The position numbers were made by a program, and so were the translations under genes. Positions 47,233-57,018 of a DNA stretch of 64,000 bases are shown piece after piece; position 1 is the stretch's first letter, and each line of letters starts with the position of its first letter. The stretch covers positions 1 through 64,000 of the forward strand of contig JAUMZQ010000001.1 of assembly GCA_030528055.1 (NCBI GenBank), given 5' to 3'. The notes beneath the pieces are model-generated. The model had not been told where the DNA came from, did no database searches, and worked only from the letters and a program-made list of their open reading frames with translations. Origin of the DNA: Streptococcus sp. (GTDB taxonomy: Bacteria > Bacillota > Bacilli > Lactobacillales > Streptococcaceae).

Positions 47233-48012
47233 ATGACTAAACATATTCAATGGAATGGACAACTTTCTCAAGAAGGATTAGAAACTTTGCAAGGAAAAGG
47301 TGGTTGTATTGTCTGTCCGACTAAAGTAGGTTATATCATTATGACTAGTGATAGAGCAGGACTTGAACGCAAATTTGAAGCAAAAGAACGCAATCGTAAC
47401 AAGCCAGGTGTTGTTCTTTGTGGAAGCATGGATGAGTTGCGTGCCCTTGCTCAATTAAATCCAGAAATTGAATCTTTCTATCAAAAACACTGGGATGAAG
47501 ATATTCTTCTCGGTTGTATTCTTCCATGGAAAGCAGAAGCTTTTGATAAACTAAAAGCTTATGGTGATGGAAGAGAAGACTTGATGACAGACGTTCGAGG
47601 AACAAGTTGTTTTGTCATCAAATTTGGGAAAGCTGGTGAGCAATTAGCAGCTAAGTTATGGGAAGAAGGTAAGATGGTCTATGCTTCTTCAGCCAATCCT
47701 TCTGGAAAAGGAAATCGTGGAAAGGTTGAGGGAATAGGAGACCGTATTGAAAATGCAGTTGACTTAGTTATTGAAGCTGATGACTATGTCGCTTCTATCC
47801 AACCAGATAAAACTATTGAAACGAGATATGAGCAAGGCGTAATGGTTTCTATGGTGGATAAGGAAGGGAAGTTGGTACCAGAACAAAAAGGCGAACGCTC
47901 AATTTCTCCAGCTCCAGTAGTTATCCGTAAAGGTTTGGATATTGATAAGATTATGATGCATCTGTCTGATACTTTTAATTCTTGGGATTATCGCCAAGGA
48001 GAATACTATTAA
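47233..48012 (+). CDS. YrdC/Sua5-like protein
   Basis: This 259-residue protein has the Sua5/YciO/YrdC fold: CIVCPTKVGYIIMTSD, a KPGVVLCGS stretch, and MVYASSANPSGKGNRGKVEGI. True Sua5 makes threonylcarbamoyl-AMP for tRNA t6A; this protein lacks the Sua5 C-terminal domain and has an atypical N-terminus, so it is a divergent paralogue whose role is unclear. ATG 47233 is chosen for AAAAGGA upstream; an in-frame start at 47173 would lie in the promoter. It has its own promoter and a strong terminator. Confidence 0.8.
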   Translation: MTKHIQWNGQLSQEGLETLQGKGGCIVCPTKVGYIIMTSDRAGLERKFEAKERNRNKPGVVLCGSMDELRALAQLNPEIESFYQKHWDEDILLGCILPWKAEAFDKLKAYGDGREDLMTDVRGTSCFVIKFGKAGEQLAAKLWEEGKMVYASSANPSGKGNRGKVEGIGDRIENAVDLVIEADDYVASIQPDKTIETRYEQGVMVSMVDKEGKLVPEQKGERSISPAPVVIRKGLDIDKIMMHLSDTFNSWDYRQGEYY

Positions 48013-48035
48013 TTTAGGTTTAGGATTAAAATTAA

Positions 48036-48070
48036 GCTAATTTCTTTTAGAGGTAGAAATTAGCTTTTTT
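48036..48070 (+). terminator. Terminator after the YrdC-like gene
   Basis: GCTAATTTC (48036–48044) pairs with GAAATTAGC (48056–48064), a perfect 9-bp stem, followed by TTTTTT. Confidence 0.8.
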
Positions 48071-48189
48071 AGTTCTTTTAGGTGAAATTAATCCAAATAT
48101 AGTTAACAGATAAAGTTAATTATTCCATTTTCTATAAAAAATATAATTATTTATGTATTATAATTTGTGATTAAAATAGACAGTCTTGC

Positions 48190-48218
48190 TTGAATGAAAA
48201 TTTTTGTTTTGTTATAAT
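48190..48218 (+). promoter_or_regulatory. mleS promoter
   Basis: TTGAAT at 48190–48195, a 17-base spacer and TATAAT at 48213–48218. Transcription should start near 48225, right at AAAGGAGG, giving a very short leader of about 15 nt. No cre or MleR box could be identified. Confidence 0.7.
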
Positions 48219-48239
48219 ACACGCAAAGGAGGTGCTCTA

Positions 48240-49865
48240 ATGGATGCACATGAAATTTTAAATAATCCTTTTTTAAACAAAGGGACAGCTTTCACTTTGG
48301 AAGAGCGCAAAGAACTTGGTTTAATTGGTCTTTTACCACCGCATGTTCAAACGATTGAAGAACAGGCGGCGCAGACTTATGAACAAATGAAACTAAAGAC
48401 TACTAATCTTGAAAAACGTTTGTTTTTGATGGAAATTTTCAATACAAATAGGACTCTATTTTATTATTTGTTTACTAAACATTTAGAAGAGTTTAATCCC
48501 ATTGTTTACGATCCAACAATCGCAGATACTATTGAGGGCTATAGTGATTTATTTGTGGACCCTCAGTATGCAGGATATTTGGATATTAATCATCCTGAAA
48601 ACATCGAGATAACACTTAAAAATGCTGCTGGAAATCGTGATATCCGCTTAATTGTGGTAACAGATGCTGAAGGAATTTTGGGAATCGGAGATTGGGGAGT
48701 AAACGGTGTTGATATTTCGGTTGGAAAACTAATGGTTTATACAGGTGCTGCGGGAATTGATCCAGCGACAGTTTTGCCCCTTGTGATTGATGCAGGAACC
48801 AATCGCGAAGAACTATTAAATAATCCGAATTATCTTGGGAATCGTCACAAACGAATTCGTGGCGAGCGTTATAGTGATTTTATTGATAAATTTGTAAAAA
48901 CAGCTGAGCAGCTCTTTCCAAAATTGTATCTACATTGGGAAGACTTTGGTCGGATGAATGCTGCTAATATCCTCAATAAATATAAAAAGACGATTCCAAC
49001 CTTTAACGATGATATTCAAGGAACAGGGATTGTAACTCTAGGTGGTATTTTTACGGCGATGGATATCAGTAAACAAAAACTTACTGATCAAATTTATCTC
49101 TGTTATGGTGGTGGAACTGCTGGGGCAGGCATCGCATCTCGTGTTCTTGGGGAAATGATCAATGAAGGTTTATCAGAAGAAGAAGCTTATAAGCGTTTCT
49201 TCATGGTAGACAAACAAGGTCTCCTTTTTGATGATATGGATGATTTAACACCTGAGCAAAAACCTTTTGCAAAGAAACGCTCAGATTTTTCCAACACAGA
49301 TGGACTGACAGATTTACTTGAAATTGTTAAGATAGTAAAACCTACTATTCTCGTAGGTACATCAACACAACCCGGAACATTTACTAAAGAAATTGTAGAA
49401 GCTATGTGTGAGATTGCAGAGCGACCTATCATATTCCCATTGTCTAATCCAACTAAACTTGCAGAAGCAAGTGCAGAGGATTTAATTACATGGTCAGATG
49501 GGAAAGCATTTGTTGCTACAGGAATTCCATCAGATACAGTTTCTTACAAAGGTGTTGATTATGTGATTGGACAAGCTAATAATGCTCTTATCTACCCAGG
49601 TTTGGGTCTTGGTATGTTGGCGTCAGAAGCTACTCTTTTGACAGATGAGATGATTGGAGCAGCAGCTCATTCACTAAGTGGTATTACAGATATTACACAA
49701 CTAGGAGCGCCAGTTCTACCACCATTTCAGTATGTTGAAGAAGTTTCTACTAAAGTTGCAGAAGCAGTAGCCAAAAAAGCACAAGAGCAAGGTCTTGTAC
49801 GTGTAAAAGAAACAGATATGGCTAGAGCTGTTCGTGATTTCAAATGGTATCCAAAATATCAGTAA
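48240..49865 (+). CDS. mleS: Malolactic enzyme
   Basis: This 541-residue NAD/Mn-dependent enzyme decarboxylates L-malate directly to L-lactate, raising pH and making acid stress milder. It matches lactococcal MleS as I remember it: [19 protein letters not shown] at the start, [42 protein letters not shown], and GASIGG-type dinucleotide site [16 protein letters not shown] 48240 has AAAGGAGG seven bases upstream. Most mleS genes are followed by the malate permease mleP; here the next gene is on the opposite strand. Confidence 0.92.
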   Translation: MDAHEILNNPFLNKGTAFTLEERKELGLIGLLPPHVQTIEEQAAQTYEQMKLKTTNLEKRLFLMEIFNTNRTLFYYLFTKHLEEFNPIVYDPTIADTIEGYSDLFVDPQYAGYLDINHPENIEITLKNAAGNRDIRLIVVTDAEGILGIGDWGVNGVDISVGKLMVYTGAAGIDPATVLPLVIDAGTNREELLNNPNYLGNRHKRIRGERYSDFIDKFVKTAEQLFPKLYLHWEDFGRMNAANILNKYKKTIPTFNDDIQGTGIVTLGGIFTAMDISKQKLTDQIYLCYGGGTAGAGIASRVLGEMINEGLSEEEAYKRFFMVDKQGLLFDDMDDLTPEQKPFAKKRSDFSNTDGLTDLLEIVKIVKPTILVGTSTQPGTFTKEIVEAMCEIAERPIIFPLSNPTKLAEASAEDLITWSDGKAFVATGIPSDTVSYKGVDYVIGQANNALIYPGLGLGMLASEATLLTDEMIGAAAHSLSGITDITQLGAPVLPPFQYVEEVSTKVAEAVAKKAQEQGLVRVKETDMARAVRDFKWYPKYQ

Positions 49866-49887
49866 TATAAAATCAATAAATATAATA

Positions 49888-49926
49888 CAAGCGCTATTTG
49901 TCTAATGAAAGAAAATAGCGCTTTTT
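49888..49926. terminator. Bidirectional terminator between mleS and the ArsR gene
   Basis: AAGCGCTATTT and AAATAGCGCTT form an 11-bp stem with flanking T and A runs. The genes converge on it. Confidence 0.85.
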
Positions 49927-49942
49927 AGTTATGAGTTTTTAT

Positions 49943-50992
49943 TTATAAATCTAAGTCTTTTTTGATGAGAGAAATGACTTCATTTAACATATTTTTATTC
50001 AGGGAATATTTGCTACCTTTTGTTTTATCTTGTTCTAATCCAATAATCTGTTGATTGATCAATTTTTGTGTATGAAAGGAGATATTGGCAGGAGTTAATT
50101 TTAATTTTTTAGCAATTTCCTTTGATTTTAAGTCACCATTTACCAATTCTTTCAGCACTTTATAGCGATTTTCATCGGATAAAGTTTTTAAAATAGCGAT
50201 ACTCCTTTTCTCATCTAATTTTGAAATATCATGATAGGTGCTTTGATAACGAACATTAATTTTAAAGTAGATAGGACTATTTTTTTTGTTTTGTTTACAT
50301 AAAAGAATGATTTCATCAAAGAAAGGACTGAGAAGTCTAACAAAACATTCTTGATGGTTTTCTTTTTTTAATTTTTCGAATGCAGTAGCAACAGAAGTGA
50401 AAAATGTTTCTTCCAACTCATGAATAGTTTCATCCAATCGAAAATTTTTAGCAACATTCGCTACTTCCTTTTGATATTTTTTATAAAAAGGAGTGTACAA
50501 GGGACTTATTTTTCGATAAAGTGCAATCGCTTGATGCAAATGTTCCTTTAAGTCCTCATGTGCAATGATCCAAGACCACTTGATCTGGGGATTATCTGTA
50601 CATTGCTCCAGGAACTGAATAAAATTATTCTTGTTAACCTGTTCTTCGTCTGACAAAATTTCGTAAAAGTTTTGATAGAGTTGTTCTTCTGGTAAGGTTT
50701 CCCAAAAAGTAAACAACTCTTCAAGATCTGTCACAACATATCCGTTTTCCACAACGTGGTTCAATAAACTTTCATAAAAGTTTTGGTAATTTATATCAGG
50801 AAGTAGAAGACGATCAATTTCTTTTGTAAAAGGCTTTAGTAGAACTTTTATTTGTTCCATATCAGCAAGAACATCTTTTAATTTGTTTTTATAGGAAACA
50901 AACGCTTCTGAGTCCACATCTATAAATTTTAAATAAGGAAACATCAGGTATTCAATGCATTTATTTTCCTCTTGATTAATTTGAAATTTCAT
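49943..50992 (-). CDS. ArsR-type helix-turn-helix regulator with long N-terminal domain
   Basis: This protein of about 349 residues has a C-terminal winged helix-turn-helix of the ArsR type (about residues 265–345: KRSIAILKTLSDENRYKVLK, KSKEIAKKLKLTPANISFH, LINQQIIGLEQD). The N-terminal 260 residues are a helical domain, as in a group of Firmicute ArsR-like regulators linked to MFS genes. The ligand is unknown; no metal-binding cysteines are seen. ATG 50992 has AAAGGAGG upstream. It overlaps the MFS gene by 17 bases and shares its promoter. Confidence 0.8.
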   Translation of the reverse strand: MKFQINQEENKCIEYLMFPYLKFIDVDSEAFVSYKNKLKDVLADMEQIKVLLKPFTKEIDRLLLPDINYQNFYESLLNHVVENGYVVTDLEELFTFWETLPEEQLYQNFYEILSDEEQVNKNNFIQFLEQCTDNPQIKWSWIIAHEDLKEHLHQAIALYRKISPLYTPFYKKYQKEVANVAKNFRLDETIHELEETFFTSVATAFEKLKKENHQECFVRLLSPFFDEIILLCKQNKKNSPIYFKINVRYQSTYHDISKLDEKRSIAILKTLSDENRYKVLKELVNGDLKSKEIAKKLKLTPANISFHTQKLINQQIIGLEQDKTKGSKYSLNKNMLNEVISLIKKDLDL

Positions 50993-52256
50993 CAAAGAAA
51001 CCTCCTTTTATTCCTAATTTTTTGAGAGTATAAGCAACCAATACAAAGCTCATAAATAGATAAATATAAATAATTATATCAACTGGTAAGAAAAAAACTA
51101 AGCCTGAGAGAATAATGTTTCCCAAAACGATACCAAGTGTGAAGATAGTTTGGATACCTGAGTTAATTAGGGCAATTTTGTCTTCTGGCATACTATTCAT
51201 TATGATGGCAAAAAATTTCGGATTGATGAGGCCAACAAAAATTCCTGAAACAAAGAGAAAAAATGACAAAAGATAGGCATTGTGGAAAAGTAAACTAAGT
51301 AAAATGAAGGTGATAGAAAGGACAGCCATTTTGGTTAAAAAGAAATAACTAAGATTTTTTAAACCTGTCATGAGTAAAATATTTCCACAAATTTGTCCTA
51401 ACATCAGGGTAATTACAGGTAGTGCAATAGTAAATGGGATAGAAAAGATTATAAAATGACTATCATTTTTAGATAATAAGGTTACCAGTACCGATAATGC
51501 AGAAAATAAACCATTTAAAATAGGAATAATAATTAGATTAATTTTAATTTCAGGAACTTTAACCATTTCCTTAAAAACAAAACGGATACTATTTTTAAAA
51601 GAGGAAATAAACGAATGATTACCATCTAGTAAGTGATCTTTATTTTCTTTGATTGGATTTGTCTTCAATAATTTTAAGATAGTTGGACGAACCAAAAGCA
51701 TAGCAATAATACAAATCATAAAAGTAGAAGCATTTAAATAAGCTAATTGGCTATAGGACAATATTCCAATAAATAAAGCTCCACTGAAACGGAAAATAAT
51801 GCTACTGGCACTGTGAATAGAAGAAGAGAAAGCGGAAGCTTCTGCTCGATCTTGGTTAGAGATGATTCGTAGACTTAAAGGGGTATATAAACTATTTTCA
51901 AATTGTCCCAAAAAATCTGATATTAACCCGATGAAGGCCGTAAAAATAACAATCCATAATGCAGGGGGAAAAGACATGACAATACCAACCAGAATATAAG
52001 CGATCAGTCGAATAAACTGTGTAAGAATGATTCCATTAATTTTTCTTTTGATGTGGTCTGCTATATATCCGAATATTATAGCACTCATTAGTGGAACGGT
52101 TCCAATAAATGTGATAATAGCAATAGCTAATTCACTGTCTTTTAGTAAGAGAACATAGTTCATCAGAGCAAGATCATAGACAGTATCTCCAAAATCAGAA
52201 ATAATATCTGCCGACAGCATGGTTAAGTAGGTTTTGTTTCTTAAAATGGATTTCAT
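50976..52256 (-). CDS. MFS transporter
   Basis: This 426-residue membrane protein has about 12 hydrophobic segments; loop 2 has FGYIADHIKRKINGI, as in MFS drug exporters (MFS_1/MFS_3 group). ATG 52256 (MKSILRNKTYLTML) is chosen because AAAAAGGAG lies upstream; an in-frame TTG/ATG further up has none. It is the first gene of an MFS–ArsR unit, behind a palindromic operator. The substrate is not known. Confidence 0.82.
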   Translation of the reverse strand: MKSILRNKTYLTMLSADIISDFGDTVYDLALMNYVLLLKDSELAIAIITFIGTVPLMSAIIFGYIADHIKRKINGIILTQFIRLIAYILVGIVMSFPPALWIVIFTAFIGLISDFLGQFENSLYTPLSLRIISNQDRAEASAFSSSIHSASSIIFRFSGALFIGILSYSQLAYLNASTFMICIIAMLLVRPTILKLLKTNPIKENKDHLLDGNHSFISSFKNSIRFVFKEMVKVPEIKINLIIIPILNGLFSALSVLVTLLSKNDSHFIIFSIPFTIALPVITLMLGQICGNILLMTGLKNLSYFFLTKMAVLSITFILLSLLFHNAYLLSFFLFVSGIFVGLINPKFFAIIMNSMPEDKIALINSGIQTIFTLGIVLGNIILSGLVFFLPVDIIIYIYLFMSFVLVAYTLKKLGIKGGFFDEISN

Positions 52257-52377
52257 ACTTTGCTCCTTTTTAGGTATAGCTAATGCAGTTGAGTAAATAG
52301 AGACAACAAATGTGTCAACGAAACATACCAATGAATTAAATAAACATTGTATTTTTTATTTAATATTTACTTTTAAA

Positions 52378-52424
52378 AGTATAGCATTGATTAAAAATAA
52401 AGTCAATACTTTATTTTTAATCAA
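52378..52424 (-). promoter_or_regulatory. Promoter and palindromic operator of the MFS–ArsR unit
   Basis: On the minus strand TTGACT (52406–52401), a 17-base spacer and TATACT (52383–52378) form the promoter. A perfect 17-bp inverted repeat, arms 52387–52403 and 52408–52424 with spacer CAAT, covers the -35 and most of the spacer. This is the place for a repressor; the ArsR-type protein of the same operon is the obvious candidate. The leader to the ATG at 52256 is about 115 nt. Confidence 0.75.
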
Positions 52425-52626
52425 GTGAAAATTATAATAAAAAATCAGAATAATATAATTTTATAATGAACAAATGCCGTTCCTCTTAAAAACATAGATT
52501 TTTCAAGTAAGTTTGTATATAATACTAATATAGAATTTATGTAGTAATAGACCTCTTGTGTATAATGAACAGAAGTGATTATATAGGTCGCTAGTGATAG
52601 GGATTGATTCTGATGCAAGAACTTGG

Positions 52627-52655
52627 TTACTTGTTGCTTTATGGTTTGATAAAAT
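52627..52655 (+). promoter_or_regulatory. Candidate promoter of the accessory Sec cluster
   Basis: TTACTT at 52627–52632, a 17-base spacer and TAAAAT at 52650–52655 preceded by TGA (extended -10). Two further TATAAT motifs lie upstream at 52518 and 52561 without good -35 elements. In the 52425–52704 stretch I see no coding remnant of an adhesin. Confidence 0.45.
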
Positions 52656-52704
52656 AAACATTTTTATGTGGAAAATATTAGGATAGTTGAGGATTTGTGG
52701 AGAT

Positions 52705-54765
52705 ATGGTAAAGGATAAGCAAGGAGTGTATCCGGCAGTTGTTTTAGCTGCCAATTATTCATACAGTGAACAAGTATTGACCACGATAAAGTCTATTTGT
52801 TACCATAATCGAAAAATAAAATTCTATTTGATTCATACCGATTTTCCAAATGAATGGTTTTATCATCTAAATAAGAAATTATCAGTATTGAATTGTCAGA
52901 TAGTCAATGCTCGGATAGATGCTTCACAGCTACAACATTTTCATACAGATATTAGCTACACAGTCTTTTTACGTTATTTTGTAGCAGATTTTGTTATTGA
53001 AGAGAAGGCTCTTTATTTGGACTGTGATATGGTGATTACACAAGATATAAGCCATTTATTTGAGACGGAACTAGGGGATTATCCTGTGGCTGCCGTTCAA
53101 GATTTAGGAGGCCAGCATTACTTTGGAGAATACATATTTAATGCAGGTTTATTGTTAATCAACAATGTCCTATGGAAGAAAGAGAAGGTCAGAGAAACAT
53201 TAATTGAATTGACTCATCAGTATCATAAGGAAGTGCCTTCAGCAGATCAGAGTATTTTGAATTTGTTGTTTAAAAATCGTTGGTTGCAGTTGCCTTTTCA
53301 ATACAACTGTATCACTTTGCATACTATTTTTTCAGATTATCAAACAGAGTCAAACCTTTACCCACCAATTATTCATTATTTAACAGAACGAAAGCCTTGG
53401 AATGTTTATCTTCAGACCATTTATAGAGAAGTTTGGTGGTTTTATAACAATCTAGATTGGTCTGATTTTGATTCTCCACGCTTGCAACTGACAAAAGAAA
53501 TGGTGGAAAAAGAAGAAAAGCCAGCTGTTTCTTGTTTTATTTATACCTACTCCTGTGATTTACTTCATATCAGCTACTTGGTACAATCTTTACCCGATTG
53601 TCATTTCTATATTGCTGCTCCGGTTGTTGTAGCCGAACCAATTTCTTGCTTACTTCAATACCAAAATGTAAGTGTAGCATCTGATATAGCAGGTTTGACA
53701 GCTCTTTTAGAAGCTCTAAAAGAAAAATGTCATATTTTATTGGATATTAATGCTGGGGAAGAAGTAGGAGATATTATTTCTGATTTTAGGAAAGCTAACA
53801 AAGAAGTTTATGCTTTTGATAGTAGAGCACATGGAGAGCAAGGACAGAGAATTTTTTCTCAGGATAACCCAGAAAGTATGGTTCAAGCAATCGCTGACTT
53901 TAAGGTAGGAGAAACTCAGGAAAAAACGTTAAATGTTCTCTCTATCCATGAAACCTTAGACTATGTACTGAAACATCATTCTTCCATTCTTCGTTATGGT
54001 GATGGAGAAATGGATCTGATTTCTGGGCATAGCATTCCTTATCAAGATTATCATCCAGAATTAGCTTCTAAACTAAAAAATATCATGTCTTTAGCTAGTG
54101 GGGAACAATTAGTCATTTGCTTATCCGATGTTTTTGAAAATCTAGGGCGTTACCAAGACTATGCACGAGATTTTTGGTTAACTCATTTGCAAACCTATAA
54201 GCAAACATATTTAGAAATCTGTCAGGCCCCTTGGTATGGTTCTACTTTTATTTCTCGTCCTTATATGGACTGGCTTGATAAGTCTGCTTCTAAAGAAAAT
54301 TTTGAAAAAATAAGAACTTTATGGGAACAGCAAGATATTTTGATAGTAGAGGGAGATACTTCACGCTCTGGAGTTGGTAATAATCTTTTTGATAATGCTA
54401 GAAGTGTCAAAAGAATTATTTGCCCATCTAGAAATGCTTATGATGTGATAGAAGAAATCAAACAGTCTATTAGAAAATTGGATGCTAAAGATTGTCTTAT
54501 CTTGGTTATGTTGGGTCCTACGGCCAAAGTGTTGGTATACGACTTGCTTCAAGAAGGTTATCGTGCATTGGACATTGGACATATAGACTCTGAATACGAG
54601 TGGTTTCTTATGGGAGCCAATCATAAGGTGAAACTTCCTCATAAGCATACAGCAGAATACAATTATGATGAAAATATTGAATGGTTAGCAGATGAAGTAT
54701 ATGAAAAGCAGATTGTTGTTAACTTGGTGAAAGAAGCAAACGAGAGTAAAAAAGATGAAAATTAA
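52705..54765 (+). CDS. gly: Gly, two-domain glycosyltransferase (GT8 + DUF1792/GT-D)
   Basis: This 686-residue protein has an N-terminal GT8 domain (VVLAANYSYSEQVLTTIKSI, DxD motif LYLDCDM with D106 and D108, FNAGLLLINN, and ADQSILNLLF). The C-terminal part (about 415–640) is a DUF1792/GT-D domain with RYGDGEMDL at 430 and IVEGDTSRSGVGNNLFDN. It adds sugars to the serine-rich repeat adhesin after the GtfA/GtfB step. The start is uncertain: ATG 52705 has GGAG very close; an in-frame TTG at 52687 is also possible. It overlaps gtf3/nss by 11 bases. Confidence 0.88.
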   Translation: MVKDKQGVYPAVVLAANYSYSEQVLTTIKSICYHNRKIKFYLIHTDFPNEWFYHLNKKLSVLNCQIVNARIDASQLQHFHTDISYTVFLRYFVADFVIEEKALYLDCDMVITQDISHLFETELGDYPVAAVQDLGGQHYFGEYIFNAGLLLINNVLWKKEKVRETLIELTHQYHKEVPSADQSILNLLFKNRWLQLPFQYNCITLHTIFSDYQTESNLYPPIIHYLTERKPWNVYLQTIYREVWWFYNNLDWSDFDSPRLQLTKEMVEKEEKPAVSCFIYTYSCDLLHISYLVQSLPDCHFYIAAPVVVAEPISCLLQYQNVSVASDIAGLTALLEALKEKCHILLDINAGEEVGDIISDFRKANKEVYAFDSRAHGEQGQRIFSQDNPESMVQAIADFKVGETQEKTLNVLSIHETLDYVLKHHSSILRYGDGEMDLISGHSIPYQDYHPELASKLKNIMSLASGEQLVICLSDVFENLGRYQDYARDFWLTHLQTYKQTYLEICQAPWYGSTFISRPYMDWLDKSASKENFEKIRTLWEQQDILIVEGDTSRSGVGNNLFDNARSVKRIICPSRNAYDVIEEIKQSIRKLDAKDCLILVMLGPTAKVLVYDLLQEGYRALDIGHIDSEYEWFLMGANHKVKLPHKHTAEYNYDENIEWLADEVYEKQIVVNLVKEANESKKDEN

Positions 54766-55759
54766 TATTACTAATTTGTATGGTATGTCTGGTCAAAGTA
54801 CGGCTTTGATTGCTCAAAATGATGTTGCTAAATTAGCGAAGGAGCTAGGCTTCAATGAGCTCAGTTTTTACTTTTATGATATTTATAGTGACAGTTCAAG
54901 CGAGATGAGCACTCGCTTAGATGGCATTATGGCTAGTGTTTCTTATGGAGACATTGTTATTTATCAAACCCCTACTTGGAATGGCAGAGAGTTTGACCGA
55001 GAATTTTTAAAAAAATTGAAAATTTTACAGGCTAAAATTATTACATTTATTCACGATATTCCTCCTTTGATGTTTGAATCGAATTATTATCTGATGCCAG
55101 AATATATTGAACTTTATAATCAGTCTGATGTGATTATTGTGCCGTCTGAAAAGATGAAGGAAAAATTATTAAAAGAAGGATTAACTGTTCAAAAAATACT
55201 GATTCAGCACATGTGGGATCATCCTTATGATTTACCTTTGCATCAACCACAATTTGAGAAAAAACTTTATTTTGCTGGAAATGTTGATCGTTTTGAACAC
55301 TTATCAAAATGGTCCCATCCAACGAAATTGGAGATTTTTTCGGAACAGCCTATCAAGACAGAGCAGACGAATTTGCACTACCGAGGGTGGTACAGTCGTC
55401 CAGAATTGTTATTGGAATTGTCAAAAGGTGGTTTTGGTTTGGTTTGGGGAGTTGCTGAAAATCCATCAGATGAACCAGAATATTACGGCTTGAATATTTC
55501 TCATAAAGTAGCAACTTATCTGGCGGCAGGGATTCCAGTTATCGTTCCTCCTTATTTATCTAATGTTGAGTGGATTAAGGAAAAAGGAGTGGGATTGGTA
55601 GCAGATAATTTAGCTGATGCGAGTCTCTTAGTTGAACAAGTGACGGAGCAGGATTACCAAATGATGGTACAGCGTGTACGAAATGTATCATTTCTTTTAA
55701 GAGAGGGTTACTTCTCTAAAAAAATACTCACAGATGCTATAATGGAAGTGTTGTTATAA
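54755..55759 (+). CDS. gtf3: Gtf3/Nss glucosyltransferase
   Basis: This 334-residue protein was formerly called nucleotide-sugar-synthetase-like (Nss). It starts MKINITNLYGMSGQSTALIA and contains DIVIYQTPTWNG, IIVPSEKMKEKLL, KLYFAGNVDRFE and YYGLNISHKVATYLAAGIPV, a GT-B-like fold. In S. parasanguinis Gtf3 adds glucose to the GlcNAc on Fap1, as known from the literature. It lies between gly and secY2 in the typical order, overlapping gly. Confidence 0.88.
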   Translation: MKINITNLYGMSGQSTALIAQNDVAKLAKELGFNELSFYFYDIYSDSSSEMSTRLDGIMASVSYGDIVIYQTPTWNGREFDREFLKKLKILQAKIITFIHDIPPLMFESNYYLMPEYIELYNQSDVIIVPSEKMKEKLLKEGLTVQKILIQHMWDHPYDLPLHQPQFEKKLYFAGNVDRFEHLSKWSHPTKLEIFSEQPIKTEQTNLHYRGWYSRPELLLELSKGGFGLVWGVAENPSDEPEYYGLNISHKVATYLAAGIPVIVPPYLSNVEWIKEKGVGLVADNLADASLLVEQVTEQDYQMMVQRVRNVSFLLREGYFSKKILTDAIMEVLL

Positions 55760-55792
55760 ATGAGTGGAGACTTGAGAGGGAAAGGAGTTACG

Positions 55793-57010
55793 GTGAAACC
55801 AACTTTAAATCTAATTGTCGTCAAAAAAAGTTTGTGGACACTACTGTTTTTATTTGTTTATGTATTAGGTAGTCAGTTAACTCTTCCATTCCTTGATATG
55901 AAAGCCATTCTTTCTGAGAATAATGCTTCGCATTCTCTTTACTATGTGACTTCTCTTATGGGGAGTAATTTACGTAGTTTGTCGCTTTTTTCAATCGGCT
56001 TGGCACCATGGATGTCAGCAATGCTCATTTGGCAAATGTTTTCAGTATCAAAAAGTTTGGGCTTGGATACCTTACCGATTGAGGTACAAGAACGCTGGCG
56101 AATGTATTTAACGCTTGTCATTGCCTTTATTCAATCACTGGCTTTAGTGATTAATTTGCCTTTACAAACAGGAAAATCAACAATTGGTATCCTATTGCTG
56201 AACATACTGATTTTAATAGCTGGTACTTTCTTTTTAATTTGGTTAGCTGATTTGAATGCGGCTATGGGCTTGGGTGGCTCTGTTATGATTGTGATGGTTG
56301 GTATGATTGCTTATGTTCCACAGGATATATGGAGTTCAATACAAGAATTTAACATTAAGCCAATCTGGATAGCACTATTGATTTTAGTCAGTTTACTATT
56401 TCTTTATTTGGCTGTTGTTGTGGAGAGAAGTAAATATCGTATTCCTGTTAATAAAATGACTATCCACAACCGATTTAAAGATTATTCTTATCTGGATATT
56501 CGCTTAAATCCTGCTGGAGGAATGCCCATTATGTATGCGATTACCGTTGTCGGTATTCCTCAATATTTTTTACTATTCTTACTTTTTTTTCAACCAAATA
56601 ATTTGACCATCCGACAATGGATAATTGATTTATCTACAGGAGAATTAGCATGGTTTCTTCTTTATCTACTGACTATTTTTGCACTAAGTCTTATTTTTTC
56701 TTTCGTCAATGTTAACGGAGAGCAAATTGCCGATAGAATGCAAAGAAATGGTGAATACATTGAAGATGTTTATCCAGGGCTTGCGACTAAAAAATTCATC
56801 AATCGTTTGGTGTTTCGTTTTGCTATTTTTGGTGCTATTTATCTAATTGTTTTATCTGGTCTTCCAATGATGATTCTTCTATGGGACAGTCGTTATATCA
56901 GACTGAGTGTTATTCCGGGAATTTTTCTGATTTTTATTGGAATGGTTTTTACTATTAGAGATGAAATAGAAGTATTAACTTTAAATGAACGGTATCAATC
57001 ATTGTTGTAG
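55793..57010 (+). CDS. secY2: SecY2, accessory Sec translocon channel
   Basis: This protein of about 405 residues has ten hydrophobic segments and the SecY pattern ([68 protein letters not shown]). It is shorter in its cytoplasmic loops than SecY, as usual for SecY2. It forms the dedicated channel for the adhesin with SecA2. I choose the GTG at 55793 because AAAGGAG lies seven bases upstream and the length fits the family; an in-frame ATG at 55760, one base after the gtf3 stop, is the alternative. Confidence 0.9.
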   Translation: MKPTLNLIVVKKSLWTLLFLFVYVLGSQLTLPFLDMKAILSENNASHSLYYVTSLMGSNLRSLSLFSIGLAPWMSAMLIWQMFSVSKSLGLDTLPIEVQERWRMYLTLVIAFIQSLALVINLPLQTGKSTIGILLLNILILIAGTFFLIWLADLNAAMGLGGSVMIVMVGMIAYVPQDIWSSIQEFNIKPIWIALLILVSLLFLYLAVVVERSKYRIPVNKMTIHNRFKDYSYLDIRLNPAGGMPIMYAITVVGIPQYFLLFLLFFQPNNLTIRQWIIDLSTGELAWFLLYLLTIFALSLIFSFVNVNGEQIADRMQRNGEYIEDVYPGLATKKFINRLVFRFAIFGAIYLIVLSGLPMMILLWDSRYIRLSVIPGIFLIFIGMVFTIRDEIEVLTLNERYQSLL

Positions 57011-57018
57011 GAGGGTGT

